From the NCBI GenBank assembly GCA_036346275.1, contig CM070723.1, positions 33,486,176 to 33,550,175 on the forward strand: DNA of 64,000 nt, read 5' to 3'. The DNA is from Otatea glauca. Lineage: Eukaryota; Streptophyta; Magnoliopsida; Poales; Poaceae. How positions within the stretch are numbered: position 1 is the first letter of the stretch; every line of letters begins with the position of its first letter. The translations under genes and the position numbers were made by a program. The notes under the pieces are model-generated. The model was given only the letters and a program-made list of their open reading frames with translations, did not search any database and had not been told where the DNA came from. Positions 10,608 through 22,498 of this stretch are shown here, one piece after another.

Positions 10608-10779
10608 CTATCTTCGGTCCATCTATAGTTAATTATATCAAACTAAATTTCAGTAAATCAATAAATGATCACAAAATAATTTATTCTTTACATTAGTCAT
10701 GCAGTGCTAATTAATTAAATCAATAAACATCAGATAAGCATACAATTGCAAATAACAATATAATTGTAAATGATTAGAT

Positions 10780-11160
10780 TTAAAAATCCATCTAGCAATT
10801 TAGACTATATTAAAATACATCAACCTTTTTCCATTATTTAAATATCCATCTAGCAATTTTTTATTATTTAAATGATTTATTCATTTCATTTGTTATGTAG
10901 TGCTAATAAATTAAATTAATATATATTAAATAAGCATATAATTGAAAATAAGGATATATTTGTAAATAATTACATTTAAAAATGTATCTTGCAATTTTCA
11001 TTATTAGAAAATCCATCTACTATTTTTCATTATTTAAATATTCATCTAGCAGTTTTCAATATTTAAAATTCCATATAACAATTTTTCATTATTTAAAATA
11101 ATTATAATTAGATATAATGGTCCATCTAGCAATTTTCATTATTTAAAAATCCACTAAATC
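10780..11160 (-). repeat. AT-rich short tandem repeats in the CACTA 5' region
   Basis: Several imperfect copies of a unit of about 40 bp built on ATCCATCTAGCAATTTT followed by CATTATTTAAA, separated by diverged AT-rich sequence. They lie between the transposase start and the subterminal repeats. No coding is visible. Confidence 0.5.
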
Positions 11161-11454
11161 ACTAAAATGAATAAGAATTGTAATTTATTCACTAAATTAG
11201 TTAGATCTTAATTTGAGCTCTACCGACCTAAACTATTCACACCATACAATTACTAATTATCAAAATCTTGAGCAATCTATAAAGTAAAATCTAACTACAA
11301 ATATAATGTAGATCAAGTTACAAACCTTTGAGAGAAATACGAGATGAATTTTGGTACAATTTTTCAGCAGCAAGTCGCCAAAATCCTTGCCACCGAGCAA
11401 AGACAGAGCTTCTCTCTGTTCTGCTCGGTTGGGGAGGGGAATTCCACCTATATA

Positions 11455-11715
11455 AAGATACTATCACTGTTGGTTCTTCGCAGAACCAGTAGTGAAAAGG
11501 TCGGATTGCGCGGGAAATACTTATCAGTGGCGATTCTAGAGTACAACCGATAGTGAAAATGCTGATATCACTACCGGTTTTGGATATAAACCGGTATTGA
11601 TATCTGGTTATCACTGCCGGTTGGTTTCACGAACCGTTAATGATAAGTGCTCCCCCAGCCGGACTTTTCAACCGGCAGTGATATGTCGGCAAGGATGGCC
11701 TGTTCTGTAGTAGTG
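11455..11715. repeat. CACTA subterminal repeats and terminal inverted repeat
   Basis: Inverted and direct copies of motifs such as TATCACTGCCGGTT and AACCGGTATTGATA, ending with TGTTCTGTAGTAGTG at 11701-11715. The three bases that follow (ACG) would be the target duplication, but the other end was not found. The motif differs from those at 430-960 and 13067-13375, so these are separate CACTA families. Confidence 0.7.
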
Positions 11716-13037
11716 ACGATTAATCAATATCTTGACCATCCATCAAGCATGGCTCCTCCTACGATCGAATAATGAATGTGTCCGATGTACATAGATATAT
11801 ATCAATAGATTGTGTGTGTACCGGGCTCAAGAGATATCATGACAGAATCTAATTTCATGATCACCCAAATTGATAGTTGGTGGAATAATCACAAATGTTA
11901 AGGAGATCATAAGTACCAAAAGTGTCTAAACTGTTTCCTTAATATTGACAACAAAGATAATGTGAGTCGTTGGCCAATAAAATCGAGCCCATTGACAAGC
12001 CTTATGTTGGATATTATTTTCCAATTTGCACTCTTTGCACTTGCATTGTTACTAATCTAATTTTGTCTTAATAGTTTGTTGTTGCACTTTGAGGATATTC
12101 ATTAATCTAACCCATATATAGTTGGAATCAATAAAACTAACAAATATAAAGGTTAGCAACCATAGTTGACAACTCAACAAATCTTTGAACTCATTATTTC
12201 GTTTTTGGATTCAGTAATAATGAAGATAAATTTGGTAAATCATAATGAGGGAAGCATTTAACTGAGTAAACAATGCAAAGATATGAAGCAACTCTTAATG
12301 GGTAGCTCATTAAATCTACTAACTATTGACATGCATGTAATCTTGTAATTATTGATATAACCCGTATGTAGTTGGAATCAATAAAACTAACGAATAGAAA
12401 GGTTTGAAACCACAATTGACAGCTCAACAAATCTTTGAACACATTATTTCATTCTTAGCACTAAATACTAGATAGGTACAAAGTAGATCTCAATAAATAG
12501 AACATTAATTCATTAAATTACGAGATTATATTCAGTAATAATGAAAATATCTGTGTTAAATAATAATGAGGGAAGCATTTAACTCACTAAATAATGAAAA
12601 GATATGAAGCAACTCTTAATGGGTAGCTCATTAAATTTACTTAATAGTAAATAATTACAAGCATGAAATCTTGGTTTGTAATAATTATTTGGTGGAACTA
12701 AATAATCAAATACAATAACATAAATATTAACTAGTAAATATTTAATTCTGATAACCGAAAATTGGATAAACTCAAATTCAAGCACAAATATTTGCCAGTG
12801 CATTAATTAGTACAGTTGTGCAAAATGATAGAACAAAATGCAATAAATCTTAATGAATAGATACATAAATGGAATGAGTAAAGTTCATGGACCTACAGCT
12901 TGACTGCCAACTTTTAAGTTATCCTAAAGGAGTTAATTGAAAATTCATAATACCAAGTCAGTCCTACCACTTTGATTTGTTTGGTTCAATTGAAAGAAGC
13001 TTGCAAAGCTTGACAAATGGAGATGGATATGACAAAT
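11716..13037. other. AT-rich intergenic region
   Basis: Non-coding AT-rich sequence between two CACTA termini. Apart from the tandem duplication at 12111-12645, nothing was recognised. Confidence 0.5.
12111..12645 (+). repeat. Imperfect tandem duplication, about 250 bp
   Basis: Copy 1 (from 12111) and copy 2 (from 12361) both contain AGTTGGAATCAATAAAACTAAC, then CTCAACAAATCTTTGAAC and GATATGAAGCAACTCTTAATG. The second copy carries roughly 65 bp of extra sequence after CATTATTTCATT. It is non-coding and of unknown origin. Confidence 0.7.
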
Positions 13038-13375
13038 CACTACTACAGAAAGGACAGTCTATGATATAGACTCATCACAGACGGTTTTCAAAAATAGTCT
13101 GTGTTAAATATAACACAGACTGTTTTTTAAAACCGTCTGTGATGAGTCTATATCATAGACGGTTTTATCCAAAAACTGTCTGTGATGTGTATTGGGAACA
13201 TCACATAAGGATTTTAGCTTAAATTGTTTGTAATATCAATGAACCTCACAGACTGTTTTAGCCAAAAACTATCTGTGATGTGTATTGAGAACATCATAGA
13301 CGATTTTTGGCTAAAACCATATGTGGTGTTCATTGATATCACAAACAGTTCTAAAATAGAACTGTATGTGATAAC
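13038..13375 (+). mobile_element. CACTA transposon, left-hand end
   Basis: Begins CACTACTACAGAAAGG at 13038, a CACTA terminal inverted repeat, followed by subterminal copies of TCACAGACGGTTTT and its inverse AAAACCGTCTGTGA in hairpin-like pairs. The matching right end was not found in the window, so the element is truncated or was disrupted by later insertions. Gene-like GC-rich sequence starts directly inside it. Confidence 0.7.
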
Positions 13376-13594
13376 CTCCATATGCTACCTTTATTACACC
13401 CCGCGGTCTTTCCTGCCCAACCGCAACCTCGACGAGTATCACGCACGCCCCCATTCCTCCTCCTCTATCTTAGCCATAGAGAAACCCGAAGCCTAGCTGA
13501 GCCACCGTATCCTCCTCATCAGCGCGGCGAGCCACCGTCGTGGGCATGGTCGATCCGAGTGGTGAAGGTTTAGTGGGGGCGTGTGGCTGAGGAG

Positions 13595-13720
13595 ATGGCG
13601 TCGGAGGATGTGGTCGGGAAGAGCAAGGGCGACATTGCCTTCACCACCATCATGAACCTGGCGGAGGAGGCCAAACTCGCGCAAGAGGGGGTCGAGGGGC
13701 CCATCCACCAGGTCCTCACC
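13595..13720 (+). pseudogene. Captured 5' exon fragment of an ADNT1-like mitochondrial adenine nucleotide carrier
   Basis: The frame reads MASEDVVGKSKGDIAFTTIM and then NLAEEAKLAQEGVEGPIHQVLT. It matches, from memory of the family, the N-terminus of plant ADNT1-type mitochondrial carriers, just before the first transmembrane repeat. None of the carrier signature repeats (PX[DE]XX[KR]) follow, and the frame runs into unrelated proline-rich sequence. The GC-rich stretch before it (13390-13594) may be the gene's 5' untranslated region. The position just inside a CACTA terminus suggests capture by the transposon. Confidence 0.6.
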
Positions 13721-14310
13721 AGCCCGCCGCCTCCTCTCCCACTCCATCCTCGCTGCTGCCTCCAGATCTACCATCCCATGCCCTGCCGCCTTCGGATCTT
13801 GGGGTTTGATGCTCCCAGAAAAGAGGATGGTGGCCAGGACAACTCCAGCTCCATGAAAATGTTATCTTTTTTCTCTAATTTCTCTCTTTCTTTCTATTTT
13901 ACTTCTAATTTTGCTGGTGTACACGTCAAGGAGTCGTGGAGACACGATTATGGCCTGCTTTTGAATTGCTTGTTTGAAGCCTCCTAGTAGCCTCTGCTCT
14001 TGGTGGTTTTTCACGTACCTGCTCTTGTGAACTTTGGCATGTGTCTCATTTGTCATCAACTGTGCCTATCGTTAAGTACATGCATTGAAATGTTATCTTT
14101 GGGTCCTATTGAATTTACTGTTTTTTGTCTATGATTACAACAAACAGAACATCGTGGTACCCTCAGTAGATTGAAACCTAGATAGCTGCATTTCATGTTG
14201 GAAATATTTTTTTGAAAGCGAATCATTTTGTGAGTATTGTAGACATTGTTTAAAATTTGAAATAGACGGATCCCCATCCACGTAGAAAAGAGATAGTTCA
14301 ATCAATGAAT
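13721..14310. other. Region after the captured fragment
   Basis: GC-rich sequence to about 13850, possibly a second captured gene piece, then AT-rich sequence without a recognised gene. Open frames here are short and show no known motif. Confidence 0.4.
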
Positions 14311-15573
14311 TGTAACATCCCGAAAAATTCAAAAATGGAAAAAAATTAAATTTTATAATTGGAATTGAATAAATTTTTTAAATGGAATCAATATTTGAAT
14401 TTAAAATGTCCTCTTTTATTTATTTTCGTGAATTTTAATCTTTAGAAAAGAAATATATCAATGACAAAACCATTTCTTTCAAATCAAATAAACTATAAAA
14501 ATGAGTTTCAAGTATGATATTAATTTTAATTCACATTTTCTGCATTTTTTTGGCTTTTTCTGAATTTTCTTTGATTTTATTGATTATTGCTTTAAAGGAG
14601 AAATCGTTTTAATATAAACTTGAGTAATAGACAAAGCAAAAGAATAAAAACCTATAATAGTAAAATAAATAAAAAATTAGTTAAACTTAGAAAATCTTGA
14701 GAGATCTAATTCTAAATTTAAAAAGTCATATCAAAGCAATTAAGTATGCATTGAAAAGGAATTAATGATTCTTGACTAACAATAGTAATATTGTCAGAAT
14801 TAAATAAAAATATTCCTACATTATCTCAACATTAAAATTTTATATTATCTTCTCGATGGATAAAACCATCAACAACAAAAATATTAAAAAATAATAATTA
14901 ATTGTGATGTATTCAAAAATTCAAAAACAGAAACGTTGAAAAACCAAAATTAAGAATGTTAGATTTTTCATAAATTAAATAAAAATATCTCAAATTGAAA
15001 TTTTTACTGAAGTATGATATGGATATATGAAACTCCTATAAAAAGTTTCAAAAATTTAGATGAGATATAAACTCCTAGAAAAAATAAAAATAGAAAATAG
15101 AAATCTGAGCACAGTGCCTTTTCGTATTTTTTATAAAATCTGTGTGTCATATCTCAGCCTGAAAATTTGAGAGGATAATGAAACTTCTCTCTGGAGCCTA
15201 TACACAAATTACCAAAAATTTCCATCAAGATTTGATACTCATTTAAGGCCTGGAATTATCACTTGACCGGGAGGGATGAACCATAGTGCGTCTCCTTGTT
15301 TCACTGACACAAGGGACCCACACGTAGTAGGGGACCACTTGGCAGGATTGCAGCCCTGCTCTTCTTCCCCGCGCGATTGATCGAAGCCACCTCTGCCACC
15401 GATTATTGCCACGATAGGAGCTCTCCCAATTGATCTCTACCACAGCTAGGCCGCAGAGATGCGCATGTCCTATCGCCCCTCGCCACGTGGCAGCCTTGCC
15501 ATTAATTTCCGCTGCGCTGCCCATAACTTCTTCCGTTCAGGCGCCGCGATTCTTTCGTCGAGTTCACACCAGC
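14311..15573 (+). mobile_element. LTR-like segment of a chromodomain-type gypsy element
   Basis: Starts TGTAACATCCCG, the same terminus as the gypsy LTR that begins at 50322 on the minus strand. An AT-rich U3-like region follows and then, from about 15240, a GC-richer part. The CRM-like element at 15574 cuts it. The 14311-15573 sequence only weakly resembles the other LTR beyond the first dozen bases. It may be a solo or truncated LTR, and its far end could not be located. Confidence 0.4.
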
Positions 15574-16507
15574 TGATAGAAGGATAGGTTCCGACCTTTC
15601 GATGAGAGGGAATAGTTTCGATTGGGTGGGAGAAGACGTTGGCGATCCGACTACATCGTCCCCAGACGATGCGCCTTAGCAATCATTACACCGACTCCCG
15701 AAGTTGTTATTGATCTTGCTGGTGCACGATCAACCTGACCACGAAGGCCTTTGTCCCTGCAAGCAATCGAAGAACATGCAAGAACAAGATGAACAAGCAA
15801 CCAAAATTAGAATTGAAACCACGAGTTTATTCAGAATCACAAAAGAGAGGTTTCTGATAACAAGTAATTCGGGCGGTTTAGCCAACACGCGTGATTACAA
15901 GAAGTAGCAACTGCTATCTTTGATCTAAAAGAAAACCCGCCATCTAATGGCAGCGGCTGGCTGTTTATATTGTGGAGAGGCATCTAGGAACCCTAGGGCG
16001 CAGCCTCAAGTGGGCTTTCCTTGTTACAAGGCCAAAGGCCCAATTTTGGTTCGGACTGAAAAAATAGTGCTGTTGTTTGGAAGATTTCCGTCGACTCAGA
16101 AGGAGTTTGGATGTGATTCTAGATCCGTTGGAAGCTAGGCTTGATAAGCTTTCAGTGAAGTACAAGAACGCCCAAAACGGAGTCCGGATGCAGTCGGTGC
16201 GATCGAAACAAGTCAGCTCTGTCCTGGAGTCGAATCTGAACCCAACTCGTGCACTTCTCTTCTCTCTTTCATCTTGGTTGGCTCCTCACCCAAGTTCCTG
16301 AGGCAAAGGACATCATCACAAGAATTAAATAGCATTCCATCCATTGAAATATTCATATGAAGCCCAAGGAATGCATTCACATGGTAATTGAGTTAACGTG
16401 CGTGATCTCGAGTAATCGGTCCTTGTATTACAGCAGCGGGGACCGATTGATGTGTAGGTGATGGATTTGCAGGTGTGGCTATATCCATAGAAGTGATGTC
16501 CTTATCA
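15574..16507 (-). repeat. 3' LTR of CRM-like element 1
   Basis: 934 bp, TG...CA on the minus strand. It aligns along its length with the LTRs at 25659-26592 and 32334-33266, with scattered substitutions and small indels. Just upstream in element orientation is the purine run AAGAAGGGGAGGA (16508-16520), the probable polypurine tract, which is itself part of the pol coding frame. Confidence 0.85.
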
Positions 16508-17508
16508 TCCTCCCCTTCTTGCATTGGAGTCGTCCTCGACTCAAGCTCGTCTTCTTCTCCAAAATATGGCTTTAAATCTGCAATGTTAAATGTGGGAGTG
16601 ACCCCAAAATTTGTAGGCAACTCAAGCTTATATGCATTATCGTTAATTTTTTCCAATACTTTAAAAGGGCCATCAGCTCTAGGCATCAACTTAGACTTTC
16701 TTAATTGAGGAAAACGGTCCTTCCGCAAGTGCAACAAAACAAGATCTCTAGGTTCAAAAGTTACATGTTTCCTTCCTTTACTACTAGCAAGTTTATATTT
16801 CTCATTCATAGACTCAATGTTCGCTTTCGTTGTCTCATGCAATTTTAACATCAGTTCAGCACGTTGTGTAGCATCAAAATTCAACTTCTCCGAAGGTGGA
16901 ATAGGCAATAAATCAATGGGAGCACGAGGAACAAAGCCATACACAATCTCAAAAGGGCACAACTTAGTAGTAGAATGCAGCAAACGATTATACGCAAACT
17001 CAATATGAGGCAAGCATTCTTCCTACATCTTAATGTTTTGTTTTAAGACAGCCCTAAGCATGGTAGACAATGTTCTATTGACAACTTCGGTTTGACCATC
17101 AGTTTGGGGGTGACAAGTAGTAGAAAACAACAGCTTAGTCCCCAATTTAGCCCATAAAGTTCTCCAAAAGTGGCTAAGAAATTTAGCATCATGATCTAAG
17201 ACTATTGTGTTTGGCACACCATTCAATCGAACAATTTCACGGAAAAACAAATCAGCAACATGGGTAGTATCATCACTCTTATGACAAGGTATGAAGTGTG
17301 CCATCTTAGAAAATCTATCCACCACAACAAAGATGCTATCCCTCCCCTTCTTTGTTCTAGGCAACCCTAAAACAAAGTCCATAGAAATATCCTCCCAAGG
17401 CACACTAGGAACAGGAAGGGGCATGTACAAACCATGTGGGTTAAGTCGTGACTTAGCTTTTTGACATGTTGTGCAGCGAGCGACGAAACATTCTACGTCC
17501 CGCCTCAT
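16393..17508 (-). pseudogene. Integrase and C-terminal region of CRM-like element 1
   Basis: 17023-17508 holds the zinc-binding end ([12 protein letters not shown]), the catalytic core with [13 protein letters not shown] and [12 protein letters not shown], then LDHDAKF and [14 protein letters not shown] (the DDE residues). A stop (TAG for Trp) separates 16393-17013, which carries HIEFAYNRLLHSTTK and the C-terminal part ending ITRDHAR. In this copy the frame stops inside the LTR earlier than in element 2 because a Gln codon has become TAA. Confidence 0.8.
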
Positions 17509-17514
17509 CTTTGG

Positions 17515-19099
17515 TCAAAAGAAATGGCTAGCAAGTATGTCCTCCATCTTTTTCACACCAAAATGTCCCATCAACCCAACTCCATGCGCTTCCTGTAACA
17601 ACAACAAACGAACGGAGCTAGCTGGAATGCATAGCTTGTTAGCTCTAAACACAAACCCATTATTGAGGACAAATTTATTCCACATTTTTTCCTCTTTACA
17701 ATTCAGCAATACATCCTTAAAATCAGCATAATGCTCATATTGCCCTTTAATCGTTTCCAGCCCAAAAATTTTGAAGTCAAGTTGGGACAGCATAGCATAT
17801 CGCCTGGACAAAGCATCAGCAATAACATTCTCCTTTCCCCTTTTGTGTTTAATGACATAAGGAAAAGATTCAATGAATTCAACCCACTTAGCATGCCTAC
17901 GGTTTAGTTTCCCTTGACTTCGAATATGCTTTAATGACTCATGATCAGAATGTATAACAAATTCCTTGGGCCATAAATAATGTTGCCATGTTTCCAAAGT
18001 TCGAACTAGCGCATATAACTCCTTATCATAAGTGGAATAGTTCAAACTAGGCCCACTCAATTTCTCACTAAAATAAGCAACAGGTTTTCCTTCTTGCAAC
18101 AACACACCTCCCAACCCAATTCCACTAGCATCACATTCGAGTTCAAAGGTTTTATTGAAATCGGGCAATTGAAGAAGTGGTGCATGTGTCAACTTATCTT
18201 TCAACATGCTGAAAGCGTTCTCATATGCTTTGCCCCAAGCAAATGGCACTCCCTTCTTAGTGAGCTCGTGCAATGGTGCAGCGATGGTGCTGAAATCCTT
18301 CACGAAGCGGTGATAGAATCTAGCAAGTCCTAGAAAACTTCGCACCTATGTGACCGTTGTTGGAACTGACCAGCTGTGTATTGCTTCAACCTTGGCTTGA
18401 TCAACTTCAATTCCCTGTGGAGTAACTACATAGTGGAGAAAAGAGACTCGATCCGTGCAAAAGGCGCACTTCTCAAGGTTACCAAATAAGCGAGCATCAC
18501 GTAAAGCATGAAAAACAGCACGCAAATGATCAAGATGTTCTTCTAGTGTTCTGCTATAAATCAGAATATCATCAAAGTATACTACCACAAATTTTCCAAT
18601 GAAACGGCTAGAACCTCATTCATTAATCTCATGAAAGTGCTGGGTGCATTAGTGAGTCCAAAGGGCATTACTAACCACTCATACAATCCAAATTTTGTTT
18701 TAAAAGCTGTTTTCTATTCATCCCCCAATTTCATGCGAATCTGGTGGTATCCACTACGCAAATCGATCTTAGATAACACAATAGAGCCACTCAATTCATC
18801 AAGCATATCATCTAACCTAGGAATAGGATGACGATATCTAATTGTAATGTTGTTAATTGCTCTACAATCCACACACAACGCCACGATCCATCTTTCTTAG
18901 GCACTAAAATTACTGGAACATCGCATGGACTAAGAGATTCGCGCACATACACTTTGTCAAGCAATTCTTGCACCTGGCGTTGTATCTCCTTGGTTTCTTC
19001 AGGATTGGTTCTGTATGGCGCACGGTTTGGCAAGGAGGCCCCGGGGATTAGATCAATTTGATGCTCAATTTCACATATTGGTGGCAGTCCCGACTGCAC
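17515..19099 (-). pseudogene. Reverse transcriptase and RNase H of CRM-like element 1
   Basis: Broken frames cover the [13 protein letters not shown] lies in 18812-19099, the catalytic [10 protein letters not shown] is at about 18568-18579 and [14 protein letters not shown] follows. RNase H lies in 17515-18345: [58 protein letters not shown]. Stops or shifts occur near 18346 and between 18588 and 18812. The piece ends with the integrase zinc-binding start [18 protein letters not shown]. Confidence 0.85.
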
Positions 19100-19195
19100 C
19101 TCCTTTGGAAAAACGTCGATGTTCTCCTACAAAAGATTAATGACAGCTGGAGGAAAAGAAGAGGATGTATCTTCAAATGAAAATAAAGCTTCTTT

Positions 19196-20043
19196 TCAAA
19201 CCAAAGCATAGCAAACTTCAGAGTCATCATTCAACTCATTTAAATCAGATTTGGAAGCAAGTAAACAAGCACCCTTCAGTTTAATTTCATCTTTCCTATC
19301 ATGAATAGATTTAGATTTGCCCTCTTTATGTTGTACAAATTCCTTTGCTACAATCTGATTTTCACTCTTGTCATGTTTTCGATTTTTTTCTTTGCTGGCT
19401 CTAGCAAGTTCATCCCTCAAAATGGCTTCAGGAGACATAGGATGTAAAACTTAATTTTCTTCTCTTTATGCACAAAAGAGTACTGATTAGTTCTACCATG
19501 ATGCAAAGTGTCTTTATCGTACTGCCATGGTCTACCGAACAACATAGAAAATGCTTGCATAGGCACAACATCGCAGTCAATATAGTCATAATATGAACCA
19601 ATGGCAAAGTGCACTCTTACCAATCGTGTAACCTTTATCTTACCGCTGTCATTAAACCATTGGATGTGGTACGGCTGTGGATGTGGGCTTGTTTTCAGCT
19701 CTAGCTTTTGAACCATCTCAGAACTTGCTAAGTTGTTGCAACTACCCCCATCAATGATGACGCGGCATGAGCGCTCCATGACCACACACTTGGTTTGAAA
19801 CAAATTATGTCGTTGGTTCTGTTCGGCCTTCCCCATTTGGGCACTCAACACGCGCCGCACAACAAGGCTCTCATAATGTTCGGCATTTTCAGCACCAATG
19901 TGTTCTTCTTCCTTCTCATCTCCACTTCCTGCATGGTCAATGGCAAGCATAGCATATGTCTCATCATCCAAATCACTAGCAGAAGAATACTCACCAGTAT
20001 CCCGTACAATCAGCACACGTTTGCTTGGGCAATCTTTCCTCAC
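19196..20043 (-). pseudogene. Aspartic protease region of CRM-like element 1
   Basis: The active-site motif IIDGGSCNNLAS (DGGS codons at about 19741-19752) is typical of plant gypsy proteases. It follows CVVMERSCRV and precedes LVRVHFAIGSYYDYIDCDVV and MLFGRPWQYD. A frameshift near 19440 moves the connecting region to 19196-19438. Confidence 0.8.
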
Positions 20044-21232
20044 ATGCCCAAATCCTTTGCATTGTAGGCACTAAATATCCCTCGTTCTTCCCGTGGATGC
20101 AACGGAAGAAGCGCTCTTGGCGGGTGTTGGTGCTGACCCCTTTATTGCTTCAGATGCCCGCGGCATTGGTTTTGTTGGAGGCGTGTGTGGCAGGCTGCTA
20201 GTGGTACCCTGTGAAGAAGCACGGTTTGGGGCAGCAGCTAAAGTACGCTATTGCCATGATGTAGTCCGACCTGCAGATACATTAGTCCTTGCGCGACGCC
20301 CCTGCACTTCCCTTTCAGCTTTACAAGCAAGATGAAATAAACGAGTGATAGAATTGTATTCCTTGTAAGCTAATATGTCCTGAATTTCACGGATCAGCCC
20401 TCCCATAAATCTAGCCATAGCAGCTTCCTCTTCTTCCACTAAACCACAACGCAACATGCCTATTTGTAGTTCCTGATAATACTCTTCTACTGATTTGCTA
20501 CCTTGTCTCAATTGCTGCAATTTATGTAACAAATCACGTGCATGATATGAAGGAACAAATCTAGCTCGCATGATCCTTTTCAAAGCATCCCACGTTTGTG
20601 GCACATTAATTAGGGTCTTACTACGATACTCGCGCCACCAAACGGACGTAAAATCAGTAAGCTCACTAGTTGCAGCCCTAACCCTTTTGTGTTCAGGAAA
20701 ATCATAGCAAGCAAATTTACGATCTCTGACTAGTTCCCAAGTGAGTTATGCATCGTGGTCATATTTCCCATCAAAAGGTGGCATCTTGAATTTGATTGAT
20801 CATAGGAGTCATCATGTTCACGCACATCGTCGTGGCGGTCGAAAACCCATACCATGACGGTTGCGGTGTAGCCGTCGTCGTGGCCTATCATCCTCCTCTT
20901 CCTCAACTTCGTGTCCATTGCATAGTCTGTTCATTGTCACCTGCAACGCTGCTCACATGTCCATCAGCTGGGCGTCCACGATCCCTCTCCTCAAGTCGCT
21001 GCAAGAATGCTGCAAGGGAGGTGTTGATTGCGCCCACAGAAGCTTCCAACGTGGTGATTTTGGTGTTGGTGTCAATTTGAACTGCCTCCAATTGACCAAG
21101 GCGGTCATTGGTAACACGAACGTCCTCATCAAGCGCATCGGTGTGCAGCCTCATTTGGCGCTCAAAGTGCTGTATGATCCCCCGTGTGCGAGGTGAATGT
21201 TGTCCCCCTTTATCGGCTTCCGATCCTGCCAT
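20044..21232 (-). pseudogene. gag of CRM-like element 1
   Basis: Starts MAGSEADKGGQHSPRTRG at 21232 with a likely coiled coil, then loses frame near 20903. The conserved gag core lies in 20248-20604: TWDALKRIMRARFVPSYHARDLLHKLQQLRQG, VEEYYQELQIGMLRCGL, REIQDILAYKEY. A CCHC zinc knuckle remnant lies at about 20031-20071, at the junction with protease. Several lesions make it non-functional. Confidence 0.8.
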
Positions 21233-22226
21233 GGTTTGAGAAAACAGAAAAATAGATACTACAAAGTAACAAGATTGTCCCTATCTACAAGGGGTGGGCT
21301 GGTGTCAAGTCGCTCACTCTCAACCAGTTCAAACAAGTTCTTACCTGTTCTTACCAAGCTCAGCAAGGAGGTGATGGCAACCCTCAAGACAAACAACTTC
21401 GGAGAGTAGGAGACAATCTGTGGAGCTATAGGTGGCTGAAATAGCACAAGGAGTAACTTTCACCACGTTAGTCACAGGAAGTAAGCTGAATAAACGTTCT
21501 ACGACGGTACCGTGCTGGTCCTAGTCCCAAACCGTACTAGAGACCTGAGCTGAGACACAAACGTCGTCACCGAAACACCCAAAACAGCAAGCTTTTTTTT
21601 TGGGGGGTGGGTCTCAAAACCCGCTTAGATGATCTCAGGAGACCATAGAATCAAAATCTGCACAAATGACTCTCTCTCTCTCTCTCTGAACTTTGATTTG
21701 CAAACGATCTAGTGCGGCTTTTGAAATTTGCACTTGCCTTTTCTTTTCTGATTTGGTGCGGCTGTTTCTATCTGCACTTGCCTTTTTTTTAATCTCCTTG
21801 ATTTGGTGCGGCTCTTGTATACTTTTGACCTCTCTTTTATATTTGGGCGATATCTACTTTGGTAAACACAGAGAATCATGCGGATTAATAAACGAAGCAA
21901 GGAAATTGGTGACCCAATCTGATCTCCCACACTAGACAAAGACAAACTCAACTCCGATCTGATCTACTAACAGAATACGACTCAAATTATGAACGTAACT
22001 GTGACAAAAACGTGACCCGAACTCGAAACTCTAAAGGCTGAAACTAAATACCAGCAACTTGACTCGTCGAAGCAACCATAAATTCAACAAGCCGAGAACT
22101 AAGTAGCAAAAGCAAGGGCACAAACTGTTCTAGACAATGGAGATCTAATCGCCTATTTTTTTTATGGTTTTCTGGACTGTAGGTAAAATAAAGGATGGGA
22201 AAAAAATCTCTCACCGATCAACCTGG
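21233..22226 (-). other. 5' leader of CRM-like element 1
   Basis: About 1 kb between the primer-binding site and gag. It is largely non-coding but contains a frame (21259-21447) ending VESERLDTSPPLVDRDNLVTL shortly before gag, which recurs in element 2. Dinucleotide TC/AG runs occur near 21670. Confidence 0.6.
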
Positions 22227-22238
22227 CTCTGATACCAT
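22227..22238 (-). other. Primer-binding site of CRM-like element 1
   Basis: TGGTATCAGAGC on the minus strand, complementary to the 3' end of plant initiator methionine tRNA. It lies directly after the LTR terminus at 22240 (one intervening base). Confidence 0.85.
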
Positions 22239-22239
22239 G

Positions 22240-22498
22240 TGATAGAAGGATAGGTCCCGACCTTTCGATGAGAGGGAATAGTTTCGATTGGGTGGGAGAA
22301 GACCTTAGCGATCCGACTACACCGTCCCCAGACGATGCGCCTTAGCAATCGTTACACCGACTCCCGAAGTTGTTATTGATCTTGTTGGTGCACGATCAAC
22401 CTGACCACGAAGGCCTTTGTCTCTGCAAGCAATCGAAGAACACGCAAGAACAAGATGAACAAGCAACCGAAATTAGAATTGAAACCACGAGTTCATTC
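22240..22498 (-). repeat. Truncated 5' LTR of CRM-like element 1
   Basis: Matches the terminal 260 bp (U5 side) of the 934-bp LTR and then stops abruptly after GTTCATTC. The rest of the LTR is absent from the adjacent sequence. The break coincides with a short inverted repeat (TTCATTC/GAATGAA). Confidence 0.85.

Larger units (their letters stand above)
7477..11715 (-). mobile_element. CACTA transposon, decayed and internally deleted
   Basis: The right end is TGTTCTGTAGTAGTG (11701-11715), a CACTA terminal inverted repeat. Minus-strand coding remnants run in the usual CACTA order: transposase-associated domain, start of tnp2, plant transposase ORF, proline-rich linker, Ulp1-like protease. Each is broken by stops or frameshifts. 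The catalytic tnp2 core expected between 9865 and 9650 is missing. No left terminal repeat was found, so 7477 marks only the last recognisable coding and the true element extends further left or is truncated. Confidence 0.75.
15574..22498 (-). mobile_element. CRM-like Ty3/gypsy retrotransposon 1 (minus strand)
   Basis: 3' LTR at 15574-16507, degenerate gag-pol from 21232 down to 16393, a primer-binding site at 22227-22238 and a truncated 5' LTR (22240-22498). The domain order is gag, zinc knuckle, protease, RT, RNase H, integrase. The LTR starts TGATAAGGACATC and ends CTATCA. The pol frame passes through the polypurine tract into the 3' LTR, and no classical chromodomain is present. Both points fit CRM (centromeric chromovirus) elements. 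The 5' LTR is broken after about 260 bp, so no target duplication can be checked. It lies in inverted orientation to the related element at 25659-33266. Confidence 0.8.

Noticed and set aside
21660..21690. TC/GA dinucleotide run as a functional GAGA-type site
   Set aside because: It is a simple repeat in the CRM leader, also present in element 2 (about 27150), and nothing else supports a regulatory role.
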